A stretch of 64,000 nucleotides of DNA from an uncultured Massilia sp. (lineage in GTDB: Bacteria; Pseudomonadota; Gammaproteobacteria; Burkholderiales; Burkholderiaceae_D), in assembly GCF_913773735.1 (NCBI RefSeq), contig NZ_CAJYEB010000010.1, forward strand, positions 62,001 through 126,000, in the 5' to 3' direction. A program made the position numbers and the translations under genes. This document shows, one piece after another, positions 54,810 through 63,400 of this stretch (its first letter is position 1; every line of letters begins with the position of its first letter). Below the pieces are notes generated by a model. The model ran no database searches and was not told the origin of the DNA. It saw only the letters and a list, made by a program, of their open reading frames with translations.

Positions 54810-56327
54810 ATGAACCTGAGCCTGCTCCGCAATGCCGTCTCCAACCTGCTCGGCGCCGCGATTCCCGCGCTGGTCGCGCTCGGCACCGTGCCGCTCGTGG
54901 TCAAGGGCCTGGGCGACGCCAGCTACGGCGTGTATTCGCTGGTGACGGCCATCGTCGGCTATTTCGCCGTCATCGACATCAACGTCACCGCCGGGTCCGT
55001 CAAGTACATCGCCGAGTTCAATGCGCACAAGGACCGCGAGCGCATCAACGAGACCGTGTGCTTCGGCCTGTCCGTGTATTCGCTGCTGGGCCTGGTCGGC
55101 GGACTCGGGATCTACGTCGGCGCCCATCTCCTCGTCACGCGCGTGTTCTCGGTGCCGCCGGCGCTGGAGGCCGAGGCGGTGGCGACGCTCAAGCTGGCCG
55201 CGCTGGGCTTCTTCATCGGCCAGCTGCAGAGCTACCTGCAGAGCATCCCGCAGTCGCTGATGCGCTACGACATCGCCAGCCGCATCGAGATGCTGTTCGG
55301 CACCGGCGTGCCGCTGCTGACGGTCGGCGTGCTGATGCTGGGCTACGGCCTGTTCGAGGTGATCCTGCTGCGCGTGGTCACCAGCACGATCCACTGCTGC
55401 GTGCTGGCGTTCTGGATCCGCCGCCTGCTGCCCGGCCTGGCGTGGCGGCGGCCGACGGCGGCGCTCAGGCGCGAGCTGCTGGGCTTTTCGGCGTACTCCT
55501 TCCTGAGCCGCTTCGCCACGCTGTCCTACGCCTATGCCGACAAGCTGATCATCGGCGCCCTGGTCGGCGTGACCGGCCTGGCATACTTCACGGTCGCCTC
55601 GACGCTGGCCAACCGCATCCTGGGCCTGACCTACCGCCTGTCCGGCGTGTTCTTCCCGGCCGCCAGCGCGCTGGCCGCGCGCGGCGAGCTGGAGCGCCTG
55701 AACCGGCTGTACCTGAAGGCCAGCCGCTACGTCGTGTTCATCAATGCCTCGGTACTGGTGCTGGTGGCGGTGTTCTCCTACCAGATCCTGTACTACTGGA
55801 TGGACCCGCAGTTCGCCCGCGCCGGGCAGGTGGTGCTGGCGGTGATGGCCCTGTCGCAATTCATCGACTCGCTGACGAGCCTGCCGTCCCTGGTGAACGA
55901 CGGCATGGGGCATCCGCGCTATTCCGGCCTGTTCGCGCTGGCGCGCGCCGGCTTCGGCCTGCTGGTGGTCTGGCTCGGCGTGGCCGGCTGGGGCATCGAC
56001 GGCGCGGCCTGGGGCCACCTGATCGCCTCGGTGCTGCTGACCTGCGCCTTCCTCGTCGCCGTCCACGGCCGCACGGTGCCCACGCGCCTGGGCGAGCTGG
56101 CGCGCAAGGCCTACCTGCCCAGCAGCCTGGGCGTGGCGCTGGTGGCGCTGGCCGCGCACGCCGCCAACCGCGCCTTCGACGGCGGGCCCGTCGACCTGGC
56201 GCTGCTGGTGCTGCTGACGGGCGGCCTGCTGCTGGCCTACGGCAGCCTGTTCGTCATCGAGAAGTCGGACAAGGACCTGGCCTGGACCCGGGTGAAGGGG
56301 CTGTTATCGGTAAGGAAGACGGTTTGA
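54810..56327 (+). CDS. Oligosaccharide flippase, Wzx/RfbX-like
   Basis: A 505-residue protein with 12-14 spans of the MOP (MATE-like) superfamily. The first residues (LRNAVSNLLGAAIPALVALG) and the cytoplasmic loops (KYIAEFNAHKDRERINETVC) fit Wzx proteins. It should flip lipid-linked repeat units across the inner membrane. It starts 10 bp after the polymerase gene, and its stop overlaps the next start codon (TTGA). Confidence 0.88.
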   Translation: MNLSLLRNAVSNLLGAAIPALVALGTVPLVVKGLGDASYGVYSLVTAIVGYFAVIDINVTAGSVKYIAEFNAHKDRERINETVCFGLSVYSLLGLVGGLGIYVGAHLLVTRVFSVPPALEAEAVATLKLAALGFFIGQLQSYLQSIPQSLMRYDIASRIEMLFGTGVPLLTVGVLMLGYGLFEVILLRVVTSTIHCCVLAFWIRRLLPGLAWRRPTAALRRELLGFSAYSFLSRFATLSYAYADKLIIGALVGVTGLAYFTVASTLANRILGLTYRLSGVFFPAASALAARGELERLNRLYLKASRYVVFINASVLVLVAVFSYQILYYWMDPQFARAGQVVLAVMALSQFIDSLTSLPSLVNDGMGHPRYSGLFALARAGFGLLVVWLGVAGWGIDGAAWGHLIASVLLTCAFLVAVHGRTVPTRLGELARKAYLPSSLGVALVALAAHAANRAFDGGPVDLALLVLLTGGLLLAYGSLFVIEKSDKDLAWTRVKGLLSVRKTV

Positions 56328-57535
56328 AGATCCTGATGGTTTCCGAAGACTTGCCGGGCACGCAGATCGGCGGCCTGGGCAAGCACGTGGTGACGCTGTC
56401 GAACGCGTTGCTGGAGCAGGGGCACGCGGTCGACATCATGGGGCGCAGCGACCGCTTCCATGCCGGCAGCGCGGCCGAGATCGGCTTTCGCGGGCGGCTG
56501 CTGCCGGGCTTCGATTTTTCCCGCCCGGGCTGGAAGGAATCGCAGCTCGGCTTCTTCAACCCGGTCAAGCGCCCCTGGTTCGCGCGCACGATCGCCCGCG
56601 CGCTGCTGCGCGAGGCGGCCCGCTACGACGTCGTGCACTACCACGGCCACCTGCCGATGGCGGGACGCTACGTGCCGCGGGGCGTGAACTTCGTGCAGAC
56701 CCGCCACGACCAGGGCAGCGAATGCGTGATCCATTTGCGCTTCAAGGGCGAGCACGTTTGCACGGCGCTCGACGCGCGCGACTGCGCCACCTGCATCCAC
56801 CCGGCGCCGAACACGCTGCGCCGCTCGATGTCGGGGATGGCCGTGCGCCGCTACCGCTCCGAGACGGCCGACGCGTTCTCGCGCCACAAGACGATCTTCG
56901 TCTCGGACTTCCTGCGCCGCGCCTTCCTGCGCGCGGTGCCGGACGCCGACCTGTCGCGCGCGCGCGTGATCCACAACTTCATCCGCTATCCCTACCTGCG
57001 CGAGCGCGCGGCGGCGCCGGCGGAGGTGGCGGCGGGCGAGATCCTGCTGGTCGGGCGCATCGATGCCGGCAAGGGCTTCGGCGAATTCCTGGCCCAGATC
57101 CAGGGCTGGCTGCCGGCGCACGCGCGCGTGTCGATCATCGGCGACGGCCCGCTGCGCGCCGAGCTGGAACGGCGCCATGCGGGGCCGCAGGTGCGCTTCC
57201 TGGGCTGGAAGCCCTACGACGAGGTGATCCGCATGTCGGCGCGCAGCCACCTGCTGGTGATCCCGTCGGTCTGGGAAGAGCCGTGCGGGACCACGATCCT
57301 GGAAGCGCTGGCGCTGGGCAGGCAATGCCTGGCGCTGGCGCGCGGCGGCACGCCGGAGCTGGCCGCCTACCAGTACTACGACGGCCAGCTGCGCCTGGCC
57401 GAGACCATGCCGCGCCTCGTGCAGCAGCTGGTCGAGCAGCTCGGGCGGCCGCCCGTGACGGTGCCGCTGCCCGATTCCTTCCCCATGGACGTTTTCAACG
57501 CCATTCCACGGATACTGGACTTTTATGCAGAATGA
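56324..57535 (+). CDS. Glycosyltransferase family 4
   Basis: A 403-residue cytoplasmic glycosyltransferase of GT-B fold. The N-terminal domain begins LKILMVSEDLPGTQIGGLGK with HVVTLSNAL, and the C-terminal domain has the GT4 marks ILLVGRIDAGKGF and WEEPCGTTILEALALGRQ. An unusual cysteine-rich stretch, EHVCTALDARDCATCIHPAPN, resembles a metal-binding insert seen in some GT4 members. The start is TTG 56324 with AAGGA at 8 nt, overlapping the flippase stop; an ATG at 56336 would cut 4 residues. Confidence 0.88.
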   Translation: MKILMVSEDLPGTQIGGLGKHVVTLSNALLEQGHAVDIMGRSDRFHAGSAAEIGFRGRLLPGFDFSRPGWKESQLGFFNPVKRPWFARTIARALLREAARYDVVHYHGHLPMAGRYVPRGVNFVQTRHDQGSECVIHLRFKGEHVCTALDARDCATCIHPAPNTLRRSMSGMAVRRYRSETADAFSRHKTIFVSDFLRRAFLRAVPDADLSRARVIHNFIRYPYLRERAAAPAEVAAGEILLVGRIDAGKGFGEFLAQIQGWLPAHARVSIIGDGPLRAELERRHAGPQVRFLGWKPYDEVIRMSARSHLLVIPSVWEEPCGTTILEALALGRQCLALARGGTPELAAYQYYDGQLRLAETMPRLVQQLVEQLGRPPVTVPLPDSFPMDVFNAIPRILDFYAE

Positions 57536-58313
57536 CCTGAACGACACCCACGGCGCGAGCCACAAGCCCACGTTCTCCATCGTGACCTGCACCTGGAACA
57601 GCGCCGCCACGCTGGCCGACACGCTCGCCTCGGTCCAGCGCCAGACCTGCCAGGACGTCGAGCACATCTTCGTCGACGGCGGCTCCACCGACGGCACCCT
57701 CGAGATGATCGCCGCCTACCCGGGCAGGAAGCGGGTGTTGCGCGACGTCGGCGGCGGCATCAGCCGCGCGATGAACCAGGGCATCGAGGCCGCCACCGGC
57801 GAATTCGTGGCGCACCTGCATTCGGACGACTACTACGCCAGCGACGACGTGCTGGAAACGGTAGCCCGGCGCTTCGCCGACGAGCGCGTCGACTGGGTCT
57901 ACGGCACCGTCCAGGTGCTCAAGGACGGCGAACTGGTGCCGCCGTATCCGATGCTGCCGTTCAGCTACGGCTCGTTCGCCGCGGGCCGCGCCTCGGTGCC
58001 GCATCCGGCCGTGTTCATCCGCCGCAGCGCCTTCGGCCGCGTCGGCATGTTCGACGAGAAGCTGAAGTACGCGATGGACATCGACCTGTGGCTGCGCCTG
58101 GGCCGCGTGGCGCGCCCGGCCACCGTGGACCGGCCGCTGACGGTGTTCCGCGACCATGCCGGCAGCGTCTCGTCGGCCAACAAGATCAAGGCGCGCCAGG
58201 AAGAATTCCAGGTGCGCAAGCGCTACATGAACCGGGCGCCGCTGGCCTTCGGCATCTACTGCCTGCGCTACATGAAGCGGATGCGCGACCTGCGCGCGCA
58301 GGCCGCGCACTGA
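57525..58313 (+). CDS. Glycosyltransferase family 2
   Basis: A 262-residue GT-A enzyme with FSIVTCTWNSAATLADTLAS, the DGGSTDGTLEMI motif, HSDDYY as the DXD-type metal site, and SRAMNQGIEAATGEF. It adds one sugar of the repeat unit from a nucleotide donor. No transmembrane span is seen. It overlaps the GT4 gene by 11 bp. Confidence 0.9.
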   Translation: MQNDLNDTHGASHKPTFSIVTCTWNSAATLADTLASVQRQTCQDVEHIFVDGGSTDGTLEMIAAYPGRKRVLRDVGGGISRAMNQGIEAATGEFVAHLHSDDYYASDDVLETVARRFADERVDWVYGTVQVLKDGELVPPYPMLPFSYGSFAAGRASVPHPAVFIRRSAFGRVGMFDEKLKYAMDIDLWLRLGRVARPATVDRPLTVFRDHAGSVSSANKIKARQEEFQVRKRYMNRAPLAFGIYCLRYMKRMRDLRAQAAH

Positions 58314-58720
58314 GGCGCGCCAGCGGGACGGGCGCCGCGGCGCGCGGCAGGACGGGCCGCGCGGCGGCGGCGCCCCGTTCCCGCGCGCAGACACGGCGGC
58401 CCGCATGGCATTTCCGACACGGTTGCCATTTTGTCCGCACAGTTTCCAGACAATCTTTTCAGTTAAAAAACGGTCCTGGACAAGCTGGAAAGATTGCGCT
58501 TGACAGGGTGTCCTTACAAGCGTTGGTTTTGTGCGATGGGGGTGAAAAATCTTTGATTTCTAAGGGAATTTTGCCGCACGTCAATTGATTTGGGGTACTA
58601 TAAATCCGAGATGAAGAACGCTTTTCGGTTACTGGGGCGATCTTCCTGAAGTTACCGTGCCCGAGCGCCACGCCGCCGGGCCATCCCAGCAGTTCTGTTA
58701 CATTTTCTCGGAGCATCATC
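58314..58720 (+). other. 407-bp intergenic region before the lyase gene, with a partial repeat copy
   Basis: There is no gene here. The right half is AT-richer than the genes around it and holds a sequence (58551-58573) whose complement, AATTCCCTTAGAAATCAAAG, matches the left block of the repeats at 16.7-17.6 kb, in inverse orientation and without a DnaA-like box. A TATAAA (58599-58604) may be a -10 for the downstream lyase gene, but no good -35 is found. Confidence 0.5.
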
Positions 58721-60952
58721 ATGAAAGTTCACCGGAAGGCGCTTGCCGTCGCAGCTGCCATGTCTGCGCTGCTGTGCTCGTTCAACGCGCACGCCGACTG
58801 GGCCCAGTCGACCGATCCCCTGGTCGTGCAGCCGAATCCCGCCAACGGCGCCGTGCAGGCGCAGAATCCGCCAGGTTTCTTCTGGGCGCGCCACCCGACC
58901 GGGCCGGCCAGCTACGAGATCGAGATCACGCCGGCGGGCGGCTCGCCGGTGAAGGCCACCGTGGAGCGCAACTGGTACCTGCCGACCAAGGCGCTGGCGC
59001 TGGGTAACTACACCTGGCGCGTGCGCCCGGCCGGCGCCAGCGACTGGTCGAGCCCGCGCGCCTTCGCGATCACCAGCAAGTCGACCGTGTTCGAAGTGCC
59101 CGACAACGCCACCCTGCGTGCGCGCATCGCGGCCAAGGCGCGCCCGCGCTCGCTGCCGTCGTCGTTCACCGCGTTCTCGACCTGGAACTCGGCCAAGAAG
59201 GGCGACCTCGAGCCCTACCTGAGCCGCCTGGCCAACGAAGTCAAGCTGCAGATGGGCGCGCTGCCCGACCTGAACGACGGGCGCTGGCCGATCGCCATCG
59301 CCTCGCCGCTGACCGCTTCGATGGCCTCGCAGCAGACCGACGTGCGCAACCGCATCAACGAAGCGTCGCGCCAGCTCGAGGCGGCCGCCCTGATGTGGCG
59401 CCTGAAGGGCGACCAGCAATACCTGACCGAAGCCCTGAAGCGCGGCGACCAGCTGGCGTCGCTGAACCCGAAGGGGCCGACCAGCTACGCCAACCAGGAC
59501 CAGGCCACGCGCCAGATCGCGCTCGCGCTGGTCAAGGGCGTCGACCTGCTGGGCAGCGGCGTCGACGCGACGCGCAAGGCCCGCTGGCTGAACGTCGTCA
59601 CCGTGCGCGGCAATGAAATCTTCGGCAACCTGGCCGGCGACAACGGCCGCCTCGACCAGTATCCGTTCGATTCGCACGGCAACACCAGCATGATCTTCAT
59701 GGCGCTGATCTCGACGCTGGCGCTGGGCGACGTGCCGGATGCGCAGAAGTGGTTCGATTTCTCGTTCCGCGCCTACGTCAACACGCCGTCGCCGTGGGCC
59801 GGCCCGGAAGGCGGCTACGCCAACGGCACCGCCTACGCCGAGTACGCGGCCGGCTACATGGTCGCGCTGTGGGACCCGATGGTCCAGGCGACCGGCCTGA
59901 ACCTGTACGCCAAGCCGTGGACCCTGGGCTTCCTCGACTTCGCGACCCAGTTCATCCCGCCGGGCTCGAAGATCCACGCCTTCGGCGACGGTTCCGAGAC
60001 CAAGCCGGACCAGCGCGTGTTCCGCGCCTTCGCAAACCGCATGGTGTCGCCGCGCGCGGCCTGGTACGTGGCCAACCTGGGCGGCCTGGAAGACTCGATG
60101 TCGGTGCTGCAGGCGCCGTACCCGATGCCGGTGGCCGGCACCCAGCTCAAGATCCCGCCGTCGAGCTCGGCCTACTACCCGAGCACCGGCTGGGTGGCGA
60201 TGCACAGCGACATCGGCAACCAGAACCGCACCTCGTTCTACTTCAAGTCCAGCCCCTACGGCTCGTTCAACCACAGCCACGGCGACCAGAACGGCCTGCT
60301 GCTGTCGGTCGCCGGCCAGCCGCTGCTGGTCAAGGCCGGCTGGTACGACTGGTACGGCTCGCCGTTGTGGACCGACTGGTACCACCAGACCAAGTCGCAG
60401 AACGCGATCACCTTCGACGGCGGCAAGGGCCAGCTGGTCGACGGCTACCGCGAGCAGCTGCAGCGCAACGGCCGCATCACCGGCTTCTCGGCCCAGTCGA
60501 CCTACGACTACGCCGAGGGCGACGCGACCCCGTCCTACGGCGGCCAGCTGACGATGGCCAAGCGCCAGATCTGGTACCTGCACGGCGAGAACGCGATGGT
60601 CGTGCGCGACAAGCTGCAGGCGACCGTGCCCCACACCTACGAGTGGAACATGCACGCGCCCGCCGCCATCACGGTCGAGAGCACGTCGGCCGTCAAGATC
60701 GCCGCCGGCGGCCAGTCGGTCTGCCTGCGCGACCTGAACGGCAATGCGCCGTTCGCCAAGTGGAGCGGGCCGGCGCCGAAGTCGGGCGTGACCGAGTCGC
60801 ACGGCGCGTTCTACCTGAAGAACGACGGCAAGTCGATCGGCGAATTCCTGGTGCTGATCGACGTGGGCTGCAAGAAGCCGACGGTCAAGGTGGCGACCTC
60901 GGGCTCGACCCGCACCGTCACCGTCGGCGGCCAGAGCGTCACGCTGAACTGA
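58721..60952 (+). CDS. Heparinase II/III-like exported polysaccharide lyase
   Basis: A 743-residue exported protein with a signal peptide (ALAVAAAMSALLCSFNAHA), an N-terminal DUF4962-type beta-sandwich (LVVQPNPANGAVQAQNPPGFF), a toroid domain and a heparinase II/III-like C-terminal part (FNHSHGDQNGLLLSVAGQPL). In such enzymes the toroid carries catalytic Tyr/His and the product is an unsaturated oligosaccharide. In a polysaccharide locus it may trim or degrade the exopolymer. It may be transcribed from its own promoter. A strong terminator follows. Confidence 0.85.
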   Translation: MKVHRKALAVAAAMSALLCSFNAHADWAQSTDPLVVQPNPANGAVQAQNPPGFFWARHPTGPASYEIEITPAGGSPVKATVERNWYLPTKALALGNYTWRVRPAGASDWSSPRAFAITSKSTVFEVPDNATLRARIAAKARPRSLPSSFTAFSTWNSAKKGDLEPYLSRLANEVKLQMGALPDLNDGRWPIAIASPLTASMASQQTDVRNRINEASRQLEAAALMWRLKGDQQYLTEALKRGDQLASLNPKGPTSYANQDQATRQIALALVKGVDLLGSGVDATRKARWLNVVTVRGNEIFGNLAGDNGRLDQYPFDSHGNTSMIFMALISTLALGDVPDAQKWFDFSFRAYVNTPSPWAGPEGGYANGTAYAEYAAGYMVALWDPMVQATGLNLYAKPWTLGFLDFATQFIPPGSKIHAFGDGSETKPDQRVFRAFANRMVSPRAAWYVANLGGLEDSMSVLQAPYPMPVAGTQLKIPPSSSAYYPSTGWVAMHSDIGNQNRTSFYFKSSPYGSFNHSHGDQNGLLLSVAGQPLLVKAGWYDWYGSPLWTDWYHQTKSQNAITFDGGKGQLVDGYREQLQRNGRITGFSAQSTYDYAEGDATPSYGGQLTMAKRQIWYLHGENAMVVRDKLQATVPHTYEWNMHAPAAITVESTSAVKIAAGGQSVCLRDLNGNAPFAKWSGPAPKSGVTESHGAFYLKNDGKSIGEFLVLIDVGCKKPTVKVATSGSTRTVTVGGQSVTLN

Positions 60953-61020
60953 GGCGGCCCTACGCCAACCGTTTCCTGGTCGGCCGGCACGCCGTGCTAC
61001 ACTCGGCGCGCTGGCCATGT

Positions 61021-61055
61021 CCCTCGCGGGCTTGCGCCCGCGGGGGATTTTTTTT
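61021..61055 (+). terminator. Intrinsic terminator after the lyase gene
   Basis: Stem CCCTCGCGGG (61021-61030) with CCCGCGGGGG (61037-61046), 10 bp with one G-T pair and a 6-nt loop, followed by A and eight T residues. It ends the lyase transcript 68 bp after its stop. Confidence 0.85.
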
Positions 61056-61083
61056 CGTCCCCGTCATGTTCAACGACCGAACG

Positions 61084-61959
61084 ATGCCCATGACGACACA
61101 GGTGTTCCTGATCCAGGCCCACAAGGACATCGCCCAGCTCAATGCGCTGGTCGAACAGCTGCAGGACGAGGACTTCGTCGTCTACGTCAACCTCGACCGC
61201 AAGTGCGCGCTCGACCCGGCCGCCGTGCATCCGGGCGCGCGGCTCGTCGCCGACCGCGTCGACGTCCACTGGGGCACCTTCAGCCAGGTCCAGGCCGTGC
61301 TCAATTCGCTCGCCCAGATCGTCGCCGAGGTGCCCGCGTTCGACAAGGTGCTGTTCCTCAGCGCCCAGGACTTCCCGCTGCTGTCCAACGCCGCCCTGAA
61401 GGAGGCGCTGGCCGCGCTGGCGGGGCGCGAACTGCTCGACACCGTGGCGATCGGCCCTGCGCCCGGGCAATGGGCGGCCGACTACCGCTACCAGTATTTC
61501 TATCCGGCGCGCGCGTCGCGGCTGCAGCGCGTCGCCTGCGCGCTGGCCAACCGCCTGCTGCGCGCCGCCGGCGCCACGCGCCGCCTGCCGGGCGGCCTGC
61601 GGCCGTACGGCGGCTCGTCCTGGTGGGCGCTGTCGCGCGACTGCGTGCGCATGCTGCTCGGGCGCGTCGCGCGCGAGCCCGGCCTGGCGCGCTTCTTCCG
61701 CCGCGCCGCCTGCCCGGACGAGATGTTCTTCCAGACCCTCGTGATGGACTCGCCGTTCCGCGAGCGCGTCCTGGGCAGCAACTTCCGCTACGTCCAGTGG
61801 CCCGAGCACGGAGCGCGCAACCCCAAGGTGCTGGACGAGGGCGACTTCGAGCGCATCGTCGCCTCGCGCGCCCATTTCTGCCGCAAGCTCGACAGCCGGG
61901 CCAGCGCGGCGCTCCTGCCGCGCCTGCTCGCGCTGCGCGCCGGCGCCGTCGGCGCCTGA
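61084..61959 (+). CDS. Core-2/I-branching-type glycosyltransferase (GT14)
   Basis: A 291-residue protein of the GT14 family (beta-1,6-N-acetylglucosaminyltransferase-like). It begins VFLIQAHKDIAQLNALVEQL, has the VYVNLDRK and DVHWGTFSQVQAVLNSL segments, DKVLFLSAQDFPLLS, and a C-terminal SSWWALSRDCVRMLL with PDEMFFQTLVMDS. It probably adds a branch to the polysaccharide. Three in-frame ATGs are near (61066, 61084, 61090), none with a good RBS. I chose 61084, because the terminator just upstream leaves little leader for 61066. Confidence 0.82.
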   Translation: MPMTTQVFLIQAHKDIAQLNALVEQLQDEDFVVYVNLDRKCALDPAAVHPGARLVADRVDVHWGTFSQVQAVLNSLAQIVAEVPAFDKVLFLSAQDFPLLSNAALKEALAALAGRELLDTVAIGPAPGQWAADYRYQYFYPARASRLQRVACALANRLLRAAGATRRLPGGLRPYGGSSWWALSRDCVRMLLGRVAREPGLARFFRRAACPDEMFFQTLVMDSPFRERVLGSNFRYVQWPEHGARNPKVLDEGDFERIVASRAHFCRKLDSRASAALLPRLLALRAGAVGA

Positions 61960-62079
61960 GCGTGGTTGGCTTGCCTGGGTGAAAGAAAATGTCATCCGGG
62001 GCCATGAAATGAAAATTTCTTTCAGGAATTGAACGGAATCGCCGGCCGGCGTTCGCCCGGCCGGCGCGACGGCCCGCAA

Positions 62080-62107
62080 TTGTGCGGCGCGGCAGATGCG
62101 CTAGAAT
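62080..62107 (+). promoter_or_regulatory. Putative promoter of the last glycosyltransferase gene
   Basis: TTGTGC (62080-62085) and TAGAAT (62102-62107) with 16 bp between, 35 bp before the ATG of the GT4 gene at 62142. It suggests a separate transcript for the last two genes. Confidence 0.4.
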
Positions 62108-62141
62108 CGGCCCTGTCTCTTGTTTTTACGGCAAGGAATCC

Positions 62142-63392
62142 ATGCGCAGTCATCCCTCCACGGCGCCTGCCGGCGTCCGTCCCATCGTCTTCGTCGTCCG
62201 CGACCCCCTGCCGCCGATCCGGGCCGACGTGCTCACGCTGTTCGGCACCGAGATGCCGCGCTATGGCGTGGCGACGGAACTGGTGGGGCAGGGCGGCGGC
62301 GACGGCGCCGGCGGCTCTCCCTGGCCGGCCGGCGGCATGCACGTGGTGGGTTCGCTCAGGAGCCGCTTCGCCAGCGTCTGCTCGCCGCTGTGGGACCTGC
62401 TGGGCGTGCTGCGCGCGCTGCGCGGCCGCCGTCCGGCCTGCATCCAGGTGCGCGACAAGATCGCCAGCGGCGTGCTCGGGCGCCTGGTCGCGGCCGTGCG
62501 CGGCGTGCCGTTCGTGTACTGGATGTCGTTTCCCATCGTCGAGGGCTTCGAGGTGCGCCGCGACGAGATCGGACGCCGCACGGGCCTGGCCAACCGCCTC
62601 CGCTGGGCCGCGCACGCGCTGCGCGCGGCGGCCTCGCGCCTGGCCATCTACAGGCTGGTGCTGCCCGGCGCGCGCCACATCTTCGTGCAGAGCGACGCCA
62701 TGGCCGACTGGCTGGCCGCCAAGGGCTTTTCGCGCGCGCGCATGACGGCCGTGCCGATGGGCGTCGACGCCGCGCTGTTCGACCGCGCGGGCATCGAGCC
62801 GGTGCAGGATGCGCGCCTGGACGGGCGCCGCGTCGTGCTCTACCTGGGCCGCATCGCCCAGTCGCGCCGCTCCGACTTCCTGCTGGACGTCGCCGACGAA
62901 CTGCGGCGCGCGCTGCCGGAAACGCTGCTGGTCATCGCCGGCGACGCGCCCTCCGACGACGAAATGGCCTGGATGCGCGGCGCCATCGCCGCGCGCGGCC
63001 TGGAAGACCACGTCCTGCTGACCGGCTGGCTGCCGCAGCGCACGGCGCTGGGCTATGCCGTGCGCGCCGAGGTCGGGCTGTCGCCGATCCCGCGCGGCAC
63101 GCTGTTCGACGTGTCCTCGCCCACCAAGCTGGTGGAATACCTGGCGCTGGGCATCCCCAGCGTGGCCAACGACATTCCCGACCAGCAGCTGGTCGTCGAC
63201 GAGAGCGGCGCCGGCCTGTGCGTGCCGATGGAAGCCGAGCCGTTCGCCACCGCCACGCTGCGCCTGCTGCACGACCGGGCGCTCGCGGCAGCGTTCGCGT
63301 TACGTGGCCCAGCGTACGTAAGACAGCATCGGACGTATGCTATTCTGGGCCAGAATGTTGCAAAAATTTACAAAAAAATCCTGATGGAGTAA
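62142..63392 (+). CDS. Glycosyltransferase family 4
   Basis: A 416-residue GT-B glycosyltransferase. The N-terminal domain has PIVFVVRDPLPPIRADVLTL and a substrate loop near QVRDKIASGVLG. The C-terminal domain has VVLYLGRIAQSRRSDFLLD, HVLLTGWLPQRTALGYAVRA, and SSPTKLVEYLALGIPSVAND, typical of GT4. The end is ILGQNVAKIYKKILM. The RBS AAGGA lies before ATG 62142. The CapK-like gene begins 8 bp after its stop. Confidence 0.88.
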   Translation: MRSHPSTAPAGVRPIVFVVRDPLPPIRADVLTLFGTEMPRYGVATELVGQGGGDGAGGSPWPAGGMHVVGSLRSRFASVCSPLWDLLGVLRALRGRRPACIQVRDKIASGVLGRLVAAVRGVPFVYWMSFPIVEGFEVRRDEIGRRTGLANRLRWAAHALRAAASRLAIYRLVLPGARHIFVQSDAMADWLAAKGFSRARMTAVPMGVDAALFDRAGIEPVQDARLDGRRVVLYLGRIAQSRRSDFLLDVADELRRALPETLLVIAGDAPSDDEMAWMRGAIAARGLEDHVLLTGWLPQRTALGYAVRAEVGLSPIPRGTLFDVSSPTKLVEYLALGIPSVANDIPDQQLVVDESGAGLCVPMEAEPFATATLRLLHDRALAAAFALRGPAYVRQHRTYAILGQNVAKIYKKILME

Positions 63393-63400
63393 GGGCAAGC

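Noticed and set aside
58652..61018. Long minus-strand open frame opposite the lyase gene
   Set aside because: Arg/Ala/Gly/Val-rich antisense shadow; the plus strand has a signal peptide and lyase motifs.
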